The notes: generated by a model from the letters alone, not told the origin. Counted from the stretch's first letter, positions 8,586-16,845 are shown. The stretch: DNA of 64,000 nucleotides from Bacillus sp. BP-3 (GCF_028401955.1 NZ_JAQOTJ010000005.1:34204-98203), one strand, 5' to 3'. A program made the numbers and translations.

Positions 8586-9539
8586 TTATTTCAGTAAAAA
8601 TCCAGCAGGTAACGGATCTGTCGGATCTAATACAAATAGTTGCATTCCTGTAATAAAGCCGCGGCTTTTTAAAGTGAATTTGTATCCATCCTCTGTTTGT
8701 TTCGCTACTTGTACTGTCAAAGTACTCCCGAAAATACTTTCATTTACAAGTGGCGGTTCCATATACAATTTCCCTTTAGAAAGTAAACTTGTATAGCACG
8801 CCTTTGTCGATTCAAAGCTTGGAGAGCGAACAATGTACTGGTCTTCACGAAACGTGATTGTTTTAATTCGGCCCTCTTGCACATGCGAATCATCCATTAA
8901 AATGATACCTCTTACTGGAAATTTCGACTCAAGAGCCTGATACATCGTTTGTCCCCATCTCTTCAATTCAGCCAGTTCCTCAATACGAATCTCTGTGGCA
9001 ATATCACCTTTCTCAAACACTGCATATAATCGATCGCCTTGTACGAGGGAGAACTGTGTATTGACATTTGACTGAGACAATGGAATGTTTGTCTCCACTA
9101 TGTGACACGGTTCACTTTCTATCGCCACTGAAACTACCTCATCATTCTCCATCATAGCGATAACGGAAATCACACCTCTGAGCGTTTCGATTTTATATTC
9201 ATTTGACGCTCTCGGCTGCAAATGACCGCATTCCAGTAAAGTTGTAATAACAGCAACAATGCCGCCGTAATGAATCGGAACCGTTCCTTCATGATTTAAA
9301 AATAATACTGCAGCATCTGCTTCTTCGCTAATCGTTGGAACAACAAGACAGCCATTCATCCCAGCAAATCCGCGCGGTTCATTCAATAAAAGATAGATAT
9401 CATTTGCAAATACATGCATAAACTGCTCATTTAACTGCTCCAAATTTTGATAATGAATGAATGGCACATCTTTAATAACACGAAACGCTTCTCCAGCTAC
9501 GTGTACATCTGTTGTTGAATACGTCTTCTGAATTTTCAT
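8586..9539 (-). CDS. Proline racemase family protein with degenerate active site
   Basis: 317 aa. Family features are kept: the FAGMNGCLVVP stretch after NEPRGF, the GVISV strand, VNESIFGS and the C-terminal FITGMQLFVLDPTDPLPAGFLL. The first catalytic motif MCGHD of active members is replaced by IHYGG near residue 90 (Cys to His). The second, DRSPCGTGTS, is replaced by STKACYTSL near residue 247, keeping at most the Cys. Its start overlaps the stop of the neighbouring epimerase gene (ATGA overlap), so the pair is translationally coupled. Classical racemase or Cys/Thr dehydratase chemistry looks unlikely. It may be a partner subunit or have a changed activity. Confidence 0.8.
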   Translation of the reverse strand: MKIQKTYSTTDVHVAGEAFRVIKDVPFIHYQNLEQLNEQFMHVFANDIYLLLNEPRGFAGMNGCLVVPTISEEADAAVLFLNHEGTVPIHYGGIVAVITTLLECGHLQPRASNEYKIETLRGVISVIAMMENDEVVSVAIESEPCHIVETNIPLSQSNVNTQFSLVQGDRLYAVFEKGDIATEIRIEELAELKRWGQTMYQALESKFPVRGIILMDDSHVQEGRIKTITFREDQYIVRSPSFESTKACYTSLLSKGKLYMEPPLVNESIFGSTLTVQVAKQTEDGYKFTLKSRGFITGMQLFVLDPTDPLPAGFLLK

Positions 9540-10573
9540 TTCACGTCCTCCGTTTCATGTTCCATTGGCGGAATGAGCAGAAAGCCTTCTTTAAGTGGAT
9601 CTTTCTCATTGTAGAAGAATCGGTGCATTCCCATTAGCCAAGCGGATCCTGTAATTTGGGTTACAACAGCATCAACCCCTTCCACATCCGTCGTTTCCAA
9701 TACGCGTCCTCTAAATAAGGAACCGACAATGCTTTCATGAACAAATTCTTCGCCAATTGAAATTTCTTGATTCGCATATAGGACAGCTAATTTCGCAGAG
9801 GTACCCGTTCCGCATGGAGAACGGTCGATTCCCCCCGGAGGAACAATCACTGTGTTTTTCACATCCGCTTCCTCATGAGTTGGTTCAGTATAAAACTCAA
9901 CATGGGTTAGCCCTTTAATAAACGAATATTGTGGATGAACGATTTCAACTTTTTCATTAATGGTGTTTCTAATGTTGATTGCTGTTTCAATTATATGAGA
10001 AGCATTTTCTGGAATTAACTCCAATCCAACCGATTTCGCTTCAATAATTGCGTAAAAATTCCCGCCATACGCAATATCGGCATCTATGCGCCCAATTCCC
10101 TCGACATCAACAGAAATGCTTTTTAAAAGAAACGCCGGGATATTGCAAAAAGACACTTCTTTTGCTTTTCCATTTTCTATTGAAATATCTACTTCAACGA
10201 GTCCAGCAGCCGTATCCAACTTTAAGGAAGTAACGGGCTCCTGAATGGGAATCAATCCAGACTCAACTAGAGCTGTACACACACCAATCGTGTCATGTCC
10301 ACACATTGGTAAATATCCACCCGTCTCTATGTAAATTACTCCAATATCAGCTTCTGGATGGCAAGGATCCGTTAATAAAGCACCAGACATGACATCATGG
10401 CCGCGCGGTTCATTCATTAACAGTTTGCGAATCCAATCATATTCCTTTTTCATATGGAGCATTTTTTCTGACATTGTTTCCCCAACTAGTTTTGGAAGCC
10501 CGCTAATTAATGTTCTCGTCGGATTCCCGCCTGTATGTGTATCAATTGTTGTAAAGACTCTTTGTGCCCTCAT
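9536..10573 (-). CDS. Proline racemase family, probable 4-hydroxyproline 2-epimerase
   Basis: 345 aa. Both catalytic cysteines are seen: MCGHDTIG near residue 90 and DRSPCGTGTSAK near residue 253. A Cys/Cys pair is the signature of racemases and epimerases; the trans-3-hydroxyproline dehydratases of this family carry Thr at the second site. The expected reaction converts trans-4-hydroxy-L-proline to cis-4-hydroxy-D-proline. Start codons overlap on both sides (the upstream gene ends at 10570, the downstream one starts at 9539), so it is the middle gene of a tight three-gene operon. Neighbouring dehydrogenase and deaminase genes support hydroxyproline over proline as substrate. Confidence 0.85.
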   Translation of the reverse strand: MRAQRVFTTIDTHTGGNPTRTLISGLPKLVGETMSEKMLHMKKEYDWIRKLLMNEPRGHDVMSGALLTDPCHPEADIGVIYIETGGYLPMCGHDTIGVCTALVESGLIPIQEPVTSLKLDTAAGLVEVDISIENGKAKEVSFCNIPAFLLKSISVDVEGIGRIDADIAYGGNFYAIIEAKSVGLELIPENASHIIETAINIRNTINEKVEIVHPQYSFIKGLTHVEFYTEPTHEEADVKNTVIVPPGGIDRSPCGTGTSAKLAVLYANQEISIGEEFVHESIVGSLFRGRVLETTDVEGVDAVVTQITGSAWLMGMHRFFYNEKDPLKEGFLLIPPMEHETEDVK

Positions 10574-11745
10574 CTGCTCAACATCCTTTCTGTAAATCGG
10601 TTAAAGCTAAGCGGATCAACGGGAATAGACGTTTCTTTTTCGTTAATGAGTTCTTCTACTATTTTCCCTGTTACTGCTGCGAGGCTAATGCCGTCTCCTT
10701 CATGGCCCGCCGCAATATAATAATTTGGAATTGTATCTACGCGTGAAACGATCGGCAAATGATCCTCCGTCCACGGACGCAACCCTGCATATGAACGAAT
10801 TACCATCATGTCTGCCATTTTCGGATAAAACCGGATTGCCCGGTTTGCAATACATTTAATGACTTCATTGTTTACTGCCGTATGAAAGCCAACAAACTCT
10901 CTGCTGCTGCCAATTAAAAAGTTTTGACTTTCTGTTGGTTCAAAGACAAGAGCAACCCCGTATTTCTCAGTTAGCGGGTCAACAATGCGTTTTCCACCAA
11001 ACTTAGAAATTAAATAGCCAAACTCCATTACTTTTCGGGACCCTACATGCTGCTGCCTTGAAGCGACGATAATATGTCCTTTTCTCGGTTCAATCGGTAT
11101 CGACAGATCTAGCATCTTTCCGATTCTAGGCGCCCAGACTCCTGCCGCATTGACGACATGATCTGCAGTAAAAACTCCGTTTGTCGTTTCTACAATAAAT
11201 GAACCACTTTCTTCTTTTTTCATTTGCTTTACTTCTGTATGTTTGAAAGCTTTAGCTCCCAGTTTTTTCGCTTCCTCTAAAAGGGAAAAAGCTAAAAGAT
11301 AAGGGTTCACTGTGGAATCAGTGGCACATTCTAGCCCCCCTAATAAATCATCTGCAAAAAAGGGAGACTCCTGCCGAATATCCTGTCGGTCAAGCATTCG
11401 AAATGGTAAACCCGCGGCTTTTTGACGGTCTACCCATTTTTGCGCCGCTTCCATCTCCTCATCTGATTCACAAACGAGGATGCTTCCCGGAGCACGATAT
11501 TCAAATGAATGCTCTAACTCTCTACTTAGTTCATCCACTAAATTTTGACTAAACAACGACATCTGACTATCAAAACCTGGGTCTTTATCAATCGCCAAAA
11601 TATTGCCGTCACATCGTGAAGACGTGCCACTAACAAATTCCCCTTTTTCAATTATCGTTACGTCTCTTCCGTATTTAGAAGCATAATAAGCAATCGAACA
11701 ACCAATAATTCCCCCGCCAATGACTAACACGTCACAATGGTTCAC
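10570..11745 (-). CDS. FAD-dependent oxidoreductase (DAO/HcnC-like), probable D-hydroxyproline dehydrogenase subunit
   Basis: About 391 aa. The N-terminal VLVIGGGIIGCSIAYYASKY is a Rossmann FAD site (GxGxxG) of the D-amino acid oxidase/glycine oxidase family. I place the start at GTG 11745, with GAGAGGAGG 8 nt upstream. The in-frame ATG at 11778 coincides with the transcription start expected from the sigma-54 promoter at 11789-11805, so it cannot serve as a start. It would oxidise cis-4-hydroxy-D-proline to pyrroline-4-hydroxy-2-carboxylate, probably together with the Fe-S/FAD set at 13766-15599, as in HcnABC-type dehydrogenases. Confidence 0.8.
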   Translation of the reverse strand: MNHCDVLVIGGGIIGCSIAYYASKYGRDVTIIEKGEFVSGTSSRCDGNILAIDKDPGFDSQMSLFSQNLVDELSRELEHSFEYRAPGSILVCESDEEMEAAQKWVDRQKAAGLPFRMLDRQDIRQESPFFADDLLGGLECATDSTVNPYLLAFSLLEEAKKLGAKAFKHTEVKQMKKEESGSFIVETTNGVFTADHVVNAAGVWAPRIGKMLDLSIPIEPRKGHIIVASRQQHVGSRKVMEFGYLISKFGGKRIVDPLTEKYGVALVFEPTESQNFLIGSSREFVGFHTAVNNEVIKCIANRAIRFYPKMADMMVIRSYAGLRPWTEDHLPIVSRVDTIPNYYIAAGHEGDGISLAAVTGKIVEELINEKETSIPVDPLSFNRFTERMLSR

Positions 11746-11788
11746 ATGACATTCCTCCTCTCGATGAAATGGCTTCATTACCTAAAAA

Positions 11789-11805
11789 TGCAATTCGTGT
11801 GCCAA
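11789..11805 (-). promoter_or_regulatory. Sigma-54 (-24/-12) promoter for the 11745-8586 operon
   Basis: The minus strand reads TTGGCAC-N5-TTGCA. The GG of the -24 element and the GC of the -12 element are exactly 12 bp apart. It matches the sigma-54 consensus at all invariant positions and lies about 45 bp before the chosen GTG start of the flavoprotein gene. The adjacent gene encodes a sigma-54 activator. Confidence 0.85.
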
Positions 11806-11870
11806 TTAACGTAAAACTTTCAAAATGAATTATTATTTCTTCCCGCGCTGATAGAAGCTTCACTTTTCTT

Positions 11871-11939
11871 CGATTGGACAGGCTAACCATGAGTGGAGAT
11901 GAAAAAACTCCCCCACTCATGGAAGTTTCACTTTATTCC
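11871..11939 (-). repeat. bcr1-like hairpin repeat, shortened copy
   Basis: Hairpin CCATGAGTG...CACTCATGG (11887-11922) is flanked by GATTGGACAGGCTAA on one side and AAGTTTCACTTTATTCC on the other. The same flanks and the same fold, with different stem bases, occur at 22566-22648 and, more diverged, at 28525-28649. The GGGCTTTTACGGGCAG end is missing. It sits between the sigma-54 promoter and the promoter of the activator gene. Confidence 0.65.
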
Positions 11940-11952
11940 AAAACATTTTAAA

Positions 11953-11975
11953 TTTTTTGTAAATAAGTGTATAAT
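11953..11975 (+). promoter_or_regulatory. Likely sigma-A promoter of the activator gene
   Basis: A perfect -10 TATAAT lies at 11970-11975, about 47 bp before the start codon. The -35 region is poor (TTTAAA-like at 17-bp spacing). This suggests low basal expression of the activator. Confidence 0.45.
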
Positions 11976-12022
11976 TTCCTTTACAGTGTTAATATTTTTT
12001 TACAGTATGGGAGGGGATCAAT

Positions 12023-13693
12023 ATGTTTTCATTGCCGTCAGTAAAAGAAATAATAAAACAATATCTAATAGATACATCATTCGATAAACAGCAGATCGAA
12101 CAGAAAAACGGAGAATTTTATTATCGTTCAACACCAAAAACGCCTGAGATTCCATGCAAAATCGTATACGAAGATGATTCATTATTCACCTTGCTTCAGG
12201 CGTTTACTCATCATTCCACAGCTATTATTCTTGATACAAACAAACATCCAGTAGGCTGTATAACAGCTGCTCAACTCATTCATTTTCTTCATAACTCTTA
12301 CAATCAATTAAAAGCTTTTTATGAAACTGTCATTCAAACGACGGATTCTTCTGTCACGGTCATTGATGATAAGGAACGTGTTCGTACATGGACAGAAGGA
12401 GCAGAAAAAATATTCTCGGTTAAGCGGCAAAATATAATTGGCCGACCAATTACTGATTTCTTTGATTATAAAAATCTAGAAATCTTGCAATCTCTACATA
12501 AAGGGAAACGCATTGCAAGACAGCACCATCAGCCTCAGTCTGATTTATTTGTCTTAATTAACTCTAACCCAGTTTATTTTAACGATCAGATTATCGGTGC
12601 AGTCGTTTCAGAAACAGATATTACAAATCAAATTGTACTGAATGAGAAATTATTTAACATGTCCAATGAAGTACACCGGCTAGAACAAGAAGTAGCAAAA
12701 TATAAGGATTCATCCGATCCCTTTCATTCCATTAAAGGAAAAAGTGCTGCCCTGCAAAGAACAGTAGATTTAGCTAGAAGAGTATGTTCTGTAAAATCTA
12801 CTGTTCTCATATTAGGCGAAAGTGGTGTAGGAAAAGAGGTGTTTGCCAAAGCGATTCATGAAGCAAGCGAGGAACCGAAAGCGCCTTTTATTTCGATTAA
12901 CTGCGGTGCAATACCGGCATCTTTATTTGAAAGTGAACTATTCGGATACGAACGGGGCGCCTTCTCTGGTGCTGACAGTAAAGGAAAAAAGGGAAAAATA
13001 GAACTAGCAAAAGGTGGGACGTTGTTTCTTGATGAAATAGGTGAAATGCCCCTCGAAATGCAAGTAAAGCTTCTACGCGTACTGCAGGAACGGAAATATT
13101 ATCGGGTCGGCGGAGAAAAAGAAATCAACATCGACTTCCGTATCATCGCTGCCACAAATCGTGATTTACAAGAATTGATGAAACAAGGACAGTTCCGTGA
13201 AGATTTATATTATCGGCTAAATGTAGTTAGTTTGCATATCCCTCCTTTAAGAGAGCGGCAAGAAGATATTATTGAATTAACTCATTATTTTTTACATGAT
13301 TTTTCTTTGAGTTATCAGCGGCCAATTCATGAATTCCCGCCAGAAGTCATGCATGAACTGCTTCGCTATAATTGGCCTGGTAACATTCGCGAACTGCGCA
13401 ACGTCATAGAGCGACTTATCGTATTCGCAACAGATGGTGTAATAAAAAGAGAGTACTTACCCTTCCATACCAACAATATTAGCCTTGAAGACACGCTAAA
13501 GACTGCAAATCATGTACTCCTAGAAAATGATTGCACCATCTTACCATTGCAAGAAGAAATGGATCAACATGAGAAAAAGATAATTGAAAGAGCGTTACAT
13601 ATTTTAGATGGAAATAAATTAGAGTGCGCAAAACAGCTCGGTATCACAAGAGCCACCTTATATAATCGATTAAAGCGGCTTAACTTAAACTAA
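12023..13693 (+). CDS. Sigma-54-dependent transcriptional activator (PAS, AAA+, HTH)
   Basis: 556 aa. In order: an N-terminal CBS-like stretch (to about residue 90), a PAS domain (about 100-200), a short coiled linker, an AAA+ domain and a Fis-type HTH. The AAA+ domain has Walker A GESGVGKE near 266-273, the sigma-54 contact loop GAFSGA (variant of GAFTGA) and Walker B GGTLFLDEIGEMP. The C-terminal HTH is CAKQLGITRATLYNRLKRL. The start at 12023 follows GGGAGGGG. It is the only plus-strand regulator here and both flanking operons have -24/-12 promoters, so it should activate them, with the PAS or CBS-like part sensing a hydroxyproline-derived signal. Confidence 0.93.
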   Translation: MFSLPSVKEIIKQYLIDTSFDKQQIEQKNGEFYYRSTPKTPEIPCKIVYEDDSLFTLLQAFTHHSTAIILDTNKHPVGCITAAQLIHFLHNSYNQLKAFYETVIQTTDSSVTVIDDKERVRTWTEGAEKIFSVKRQNIIGRPITDFFDYKNLEILQSLHKGKRIARQHHQPQSDLFVLINSNPVYFNDQIIGAVVSETDITNQIVLNEKLFNMSNEVHRLEQEVAKYKDSSDPFHSIKGKSAALQRTVDLARRVCSVKSTVLILGESGVGKEVFAKAIHEASEEPKAPFISINCGAIPASLFESELFGYERGAFSGADSKGKKGKIELAKGGTLFLDEIGEMPLEMQVKLLRVLQERKYYRVGGEKEINIDFRIIAATNRDLQELMKQGQFREDLYYRLNVVSLHIPPLRERQEDIIELTHYFLHDFSLSYQRPIHEFPPEVMHELLRYNWPGNIRELRNVIERLIVFATDGVIKREYLPFHTNNISLEDTLKTANHVLLENDCTILPLQEEMDQHEKKIIERALHILDGNKLECAKQLGITRATLYNRLKRLNLN

Positions 13694-13711
13694 CGCTCTT
13701 CCTCCTCTATA

Positions 13712-13728
13712 TTGGCACATTTTTTGCA
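13712..13728 (+). promoter_or_regulatory. Sigma-54 (-24/-12) promoter for the Fe-S/FAD operon
   Basis: TTGGCAC-N5-TTGCA, with GG and GC 12 bp apart (13714 and 13726), the same layout as at 11789-11805. It lies 19 bp after the activator stop codon and about 38 bp before the ATG at 13766. Confidence 0.88.
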
Positions 13729-13765
13729 TAGTATTTTTATGAACGACAATGGAGGAGGAATTCAA

Positions 13766-14038
13766 ATGGGGAACAAAGATAGCATTGTAGTTTGTCGTTG
13801 TGAAGAGGTTACTTATGGACAACTTCATCAAACAGCAAATCAGCATCAATGCACAGCGAGAGAATTAAAATTAAGAACACGAGCAGGAATGGGCTTTTGC
13901 GGAGGCCGCACGTGCCGCCTAACATTAGATAACATTATTGAAAGCATCATCCCTAATGTATCACCTAGTGAAATTCCGTTAAAATACCAGCCCCCAGTTC
14001 GGCCGGTGACATTTGGGACAGTAGGTGAAAAACAATGA
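13766..14038 (+). CDS. BFD-like [2Fe-2S] protein, small subunit of a D-hydroxyproline dehydrogenase
   Basis: 90 aa. Cys pairs VVCRCEEV near the N-terminus and MGFCGGRTC in the middle match the bacterioferritin-associated ferredoxin (BFD) cluster pattern. GGAGGAGG lies just before the ATG at 13766. A longer reading from TTG 13712 would begin inside the sigma-54 promoter and is rejected. In HcnB of pseudomonads this domain is the C-terminus of the large flavoprotein; here it is a separate gene. It overlaps the next gene by 4 bp (ATGA). Confidence 0.82.
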   Translation: MGNKDSIVVCRCEEVTYGQLHQTANQHQCTARELKLRTRAGMGFCGGRTCRLTLDNIIESIIPNVSPSEIPLKYQPPVRPVTFGTVGEKQ

Positions 14039-14367
14039 ATAGAATTATGAATCATCCCATTTTAGGGAATTTAGATGATAGAGAACGTATTTCTTTTCAA
14101 TTTGATGGAGTCGAATATGAAGCGTATGAAAATGAAACGATTGCCGCTGCTCTTTTAGCAAATGGGATAAGAAAACTACGTGTTCATGAAGATACCGGAA
14201 CACCTAGAGGAATTTATTGCAACATCGGTCACTGCTTAGAATGTCGTGTAACTGTCAATCAGCAACCAAACGTAAGAGCTTGCTTAACAGTCGCCCAGCA
14301 AGATATGGTCGTTGAAAGCGGGAAACAGCATCCGAATATTGTAAGAAGGATGGTGGAAAAGCGATGA
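14035..14367 (+). CDS. HcnA-like [2Fe-2S] ferredoxin subunit
   Basis: 110 aa. The Fe-S motif GIYCNIGHCLECRVTV followed by VRACLT gives four cysteines in a plant-type ferredoxin arrangement, as in HcnA and the small subunits of sarcosine- or octopine-type dehydrogenases. Its ATGA overlaps both the upstream stop and the downstream start, so the three genes are translationally coupled. It should pass electrons from the flavoprotein to a downstream acceptor. Confidence 0.85.
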   Translation: MNRIMNHPILGNLDDRERISFQFDGVEYEAYENETIAAALLANGIRKLRVHEDTGTPRGIYCNIGHCLECRVTVNQQPNVRACLTVAQQDMVVESGKQHPNIVRRMVEKR

Positions 14368-15599
14368 TAGATGTTATTGTAATTGGAGCAGGTCCAGCAG
14401 GATTAGCAGGAGCTATTGCTGCGGCGGAATTTGGTCTCAAAGTGACCGTTATTGATGAATTTATAAAGCCAGGCGGCAGATTACTCGGACAACTTCATCA
14501 AGAGCCTTCTGGTGAATGGTGGAATGGAATTGAAGAATCGAAACGCCTTTATCAAAAAGCGCAGCAATTGGAAGTCGATATTCGTTGCGGCGTATCTGTT
14601 TACAACTTAAATAAGGAAAATAACATATGGAATGTGCATACAAGTTTCGGTACGCTAGAAGCACCATTTGTATTAGTAGCTACCGGGGCGGCTGAGTACT
14701 CTATCCCGCTTCCGGGCTGGACCCTTCCTGGTGTCATGTCAATCGGCGCAGCGCAAGTAATGACAAATGTTCACCGTGTCCAAGTCGGCCAAAAAGGAGT
14801 CATTATCGGAGCGAATATTTTATCATTTGCGATTTTAAATGAATTACAACTAGCTGGTATAACAGTTGATCGCATTGTGCTTCCGGAAAAAAGTGTCCTT
14901 AGTAAACAAGCTGGTGACCCCGAAACGGTCATGAACTCTCTCTTAAATGCAGCACATCTCGCTCCATCGCCGCTGCTACGCATCGGGAGCTATTTCATGA
15001 AAAATGACTGGATTAGAAAAATTGGTTTAAACTTTTATCCGAAAAACGGCATGAAAGTAAATGGTACCCCTCTCCAACTTCGGAAAGCAGCGCTTGAAAT
15101 TATCGGTGAAGATCAAGTTGAAGGGGTACGCGTGGCCGATATTGATACAAATGGCAATATTATTCAGGGATCTGAAACAATTTGCAATGCAGATTTCGTC
15201 TGCATTGCAGGCGGCTTATATCCGCTAGCAGAGCTTGCTGCTGTTGCCGGGTGTCCATTTCAATACATTCCTGAACTTGGCGGCCACGTCCCTCACCATT
15301 CAGAGACGATGGAAACGCCTCTTGATGGGCTATTTGTCGCTGGTAATATTACCGGCATCGAAAGCGGTAAAATTGCCATGGCCCAAGGAACAACGGCAGG
15401 ATTATCTATCGCCAAACATGTCGGAAAAGGATTAGGAACAATTGATCAACAACTACAACAAGCAGTGCAACATGTCCGCACTGTTCGCAAACAAGCTGCA
15501 ATTCAATTTAATCCTGAAATTGATAATGGCAGAAGCAAAATGTACGAACTTTGGGAACGCCTCTATTCAAATAACAAGGCCTCTAAAAAAATTGTGTAA
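14364..15599 (+). CDS. HcnB-like FAD/NAD(P)-binding oxidoreductase subunit
   Basis: 411 aa. The N-terminal MIDVIVIGAGPAGLAGAIAA is a GxGxxG FAD site; a second dinucleotide fold begins near VGQKGVIIGANILSF (about residue 140). The C-terminal GLFVAGNITGIESGKIAMAQ is the usual FAD-closing motif. It is shorter than HcnB proteins that carry a fused BFD domain, and that domain is the separate gene at 13766. With the HcnA-like and HcnC-like proteins it would form a membrane-linked or soluble D-hydroxyproline dehydrogenase. Confidence 0.85.
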   Translation: MIDVIVIGAGPAGLAGAIAAAEFGLKVTVIDEFIKPGGRLLGQLHQEPSGEWWNGIEESKRLYQKAQQLEVDIRCGVSVYNLNKENNIWNVHTSFGTLEAPFVLVATGAAEYSIPLPGWTLPGVMSIGAAQVMTNVHRVQVGQKGVIIGANILSFAILNELQLAGITVDRIVLPEKSVLSKQAGDPETVMNSLLNAAHLAPSPLLRIGSYFMKNDWIRKIGLNFYPKNGMKVNGTPLQLRKAALEIIGEDQVEGVRVADIDTNGNIIQGSETICNADFVCIAGGLYPLAELAAVAGCPFQYIPELGGHVPHHSETMETPLDGLFVAGNITGIESGKIAMAQGTTAGLSIAKHVGKGLGTIDQQLQQAVQHVRTVRKQAAIQFNPEIDNGRSKMYELWERLYSNNKASKKIV

Positions 15600-15600
15600 T

Positions 15601-15648
15601 CAAATAAGAAATCCCGCCAGCTTTTGTTCTGACGGGATTTCTTATTTG
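15601..15648. terminator. Bidirectional terminator between convergent genes
   Basis: A perfect 16-bp stem (15601-15616 with 15633-15648) with a 16-nt loop. A- and T-rich stem ends serve both strands. It separates the plus-strand dehydrogenase operon from the minus-strand PepSY gene. Confidence 0.88.
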
Positions 15649-15659
15649 GGCTTCTATAG

Positions 15660-16781
15660 TTATGCTGCAGTTACTGAAGAATGTTTTAGCTTTCGCTTAT
15701 TCTTTTTCTTGTGCCACCACATATATATCCCAGTAAGCATTAAGATTGATGGTGTAAGACCACCAATCACATATAAGACTTTTGTAAATGAACCACCAAA
15801 CGTTCCTGTATGTAGTGGTTTAAGCCATGTCTGATACTTCAGTCCATCATCCACCTTTGGGTCTTGTTTAGACAGCACTTTCCCGCTATACTGGTCAACC
15901 CACATTTTCACATTCCCATTCCCTGGATCGTATGGACGGCTCAAACGAATTTCCACAGCACCTTCTGCTTTTCCTTTTTTAGCTTTCGCTGGCATCCTTA
16001 CTTGCGTAATAGTCCCTTGAGGAACCGCCTTTTCAGCTTCACTTAACAAGTGATCAAGAGGGAGTTTTCCTCCTGAAAGAGGCTTAGAAATAAGTTTCTC
16101 CTTCGGTGGCATGACACTCGTTTTCGCTCCGACCCAGTCAAAAATTGTCTTATCGTATGCAAAAAGTGCCCCTGTTAATGAAACCACTAATAAAAGTGGC
16201 ATAGCACTGATTCCAATGACTTTATGTAGATCATACTGTTTTACATATGTATTCTTACTGCGCCGTATAACAAAACCACGTGTCCACTTTTTAATTCCAG
16301 GCCACCATAAATACAAGCCAGATAAACTAATAAAAAAGAAAACAAATCCAATAATACCGACAATTTCTTTACCGTTAAAATCTTTCAGAAGTAAATGATA
16401 ATGAATTTCTTTGACTTGATTAAAAAACGCCTTTTCCCCTAAATCTCCATTTATATTACCAGTCCCTGGATCAACATATACAGATTTCGTCCCTTTTCCT
16501 TCTTTCAAATTAAACAAATAAACCCCTTGAGAGTGTGGATCATCTGGCGTATACACACGCTGAATTTCTCCCTTTGGATATGCACTTGCTACCACTTGCA
16601 AAGCTTTCTGATATGTAACCGGTTCACCCTTAGTTATTTTGTATAAATCAGGATAAATCATACGATTTAATTCGTTGTCAAAAACAAGCAAACTCCCAGT
16701 CAATCCAATTAGCACAATAAATATACCAGCTATCATGCTAAGGTATAAATGAACCTTCCTAACCAAACCACGAACTTTCAT
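15660..16781 (-). CDS. PepSY-associated TM domain protein, iron-regulated membrane reductase-like
   Basis: 373 aa membrane protein. A transmembrane helix lies near residues 12-35, a PepSY-type region follows, then HYHLLLKDFNGKEIVGIIGF and further helices, a second extracytoplasmic PepSY part, and a final helix before a Lys/Arg-rich tail. The conserved His residues in HYHLL, YDLHKVIG and LHTGTFGG are the type found in heme- or ferric-reductase-like PepSY_TM proteins. A Fur box sits inside its promoter (16825-16843), so a role in iron or heme/siderophore metabolism is inferred. Confidence 0.82.
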   Translation of the reverse strand: MKVRGLVRKVHLYLSMIAGIFIVLIGLTGSLLVFDNELNRMIYPDLYKITKGEPVTYQKALQVVASAYPKGEIQRVYTPDDPHSQGVYLFNLKEGKGTKSVYVDPGTGNINGDLGEKAFFNQVKEIHYHLLLKDFNGKEIVGIIGFVFFFISLSGLYLWWPGIKKWTRGFVIRRSKNTYVKQYDLHKVIGISAMPLLLVVSLTGALFAYDKTIFDWVGAKTSVMPPKEKLISKPLSGGKLPLDHLLSEAEKAVPQGTITQVRMPAKAKKGKAEGAVEIRLSRPYDPGNGNVKMWVDQYSGKVLSKQDPKVDDGLKYQTWLKPLHTGTFGGSFTKVLYVIGGLTPSILMLTGIYMWWHKKKNKRKLKHSSVTAA

Positions 16782-16815
16782 AAAAGTCCCCCTTAATGAA
16801 ATGAAAAATCAAATT

Positions 16816-16845
16816 AATATTAAAGATAACGATTATCATTGTCAA
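16816..16845 (-). promoter_or_regulatory. Sigma-A promoter with embedded Fur box
   Basis: The minus strand reads TTGACA-N17-TAATAT (-35 at 16845-16840, -10 at 16822-16817). The spacer carries GACAATGATAATCGTTATC at 16843-16825, which agrees with the 19-bp Fur consensus GATAATGATAATCATTATC at 17 of 19 positions. Fur bound there would block RNA polymerase. The 16782-17093 gap holds only this promoter and the terminator below. Confidence 0.88.

Noticed and set aside
11746-11778. Upstream ATG start for the HcnC-like flavoprotein
   Set aside because: It coincides with the expected sigma-54 transcription start, and GAGAGGAGG lies inside the extension, correctly spaced for GTG 11745.
13712-13765. 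Upstream TTG extension of the BFD-like protein
   Set aside because: It would start inside the -24 element of the sigma-54 promoter and skip the GGAGGAGG site before ATG 13766.
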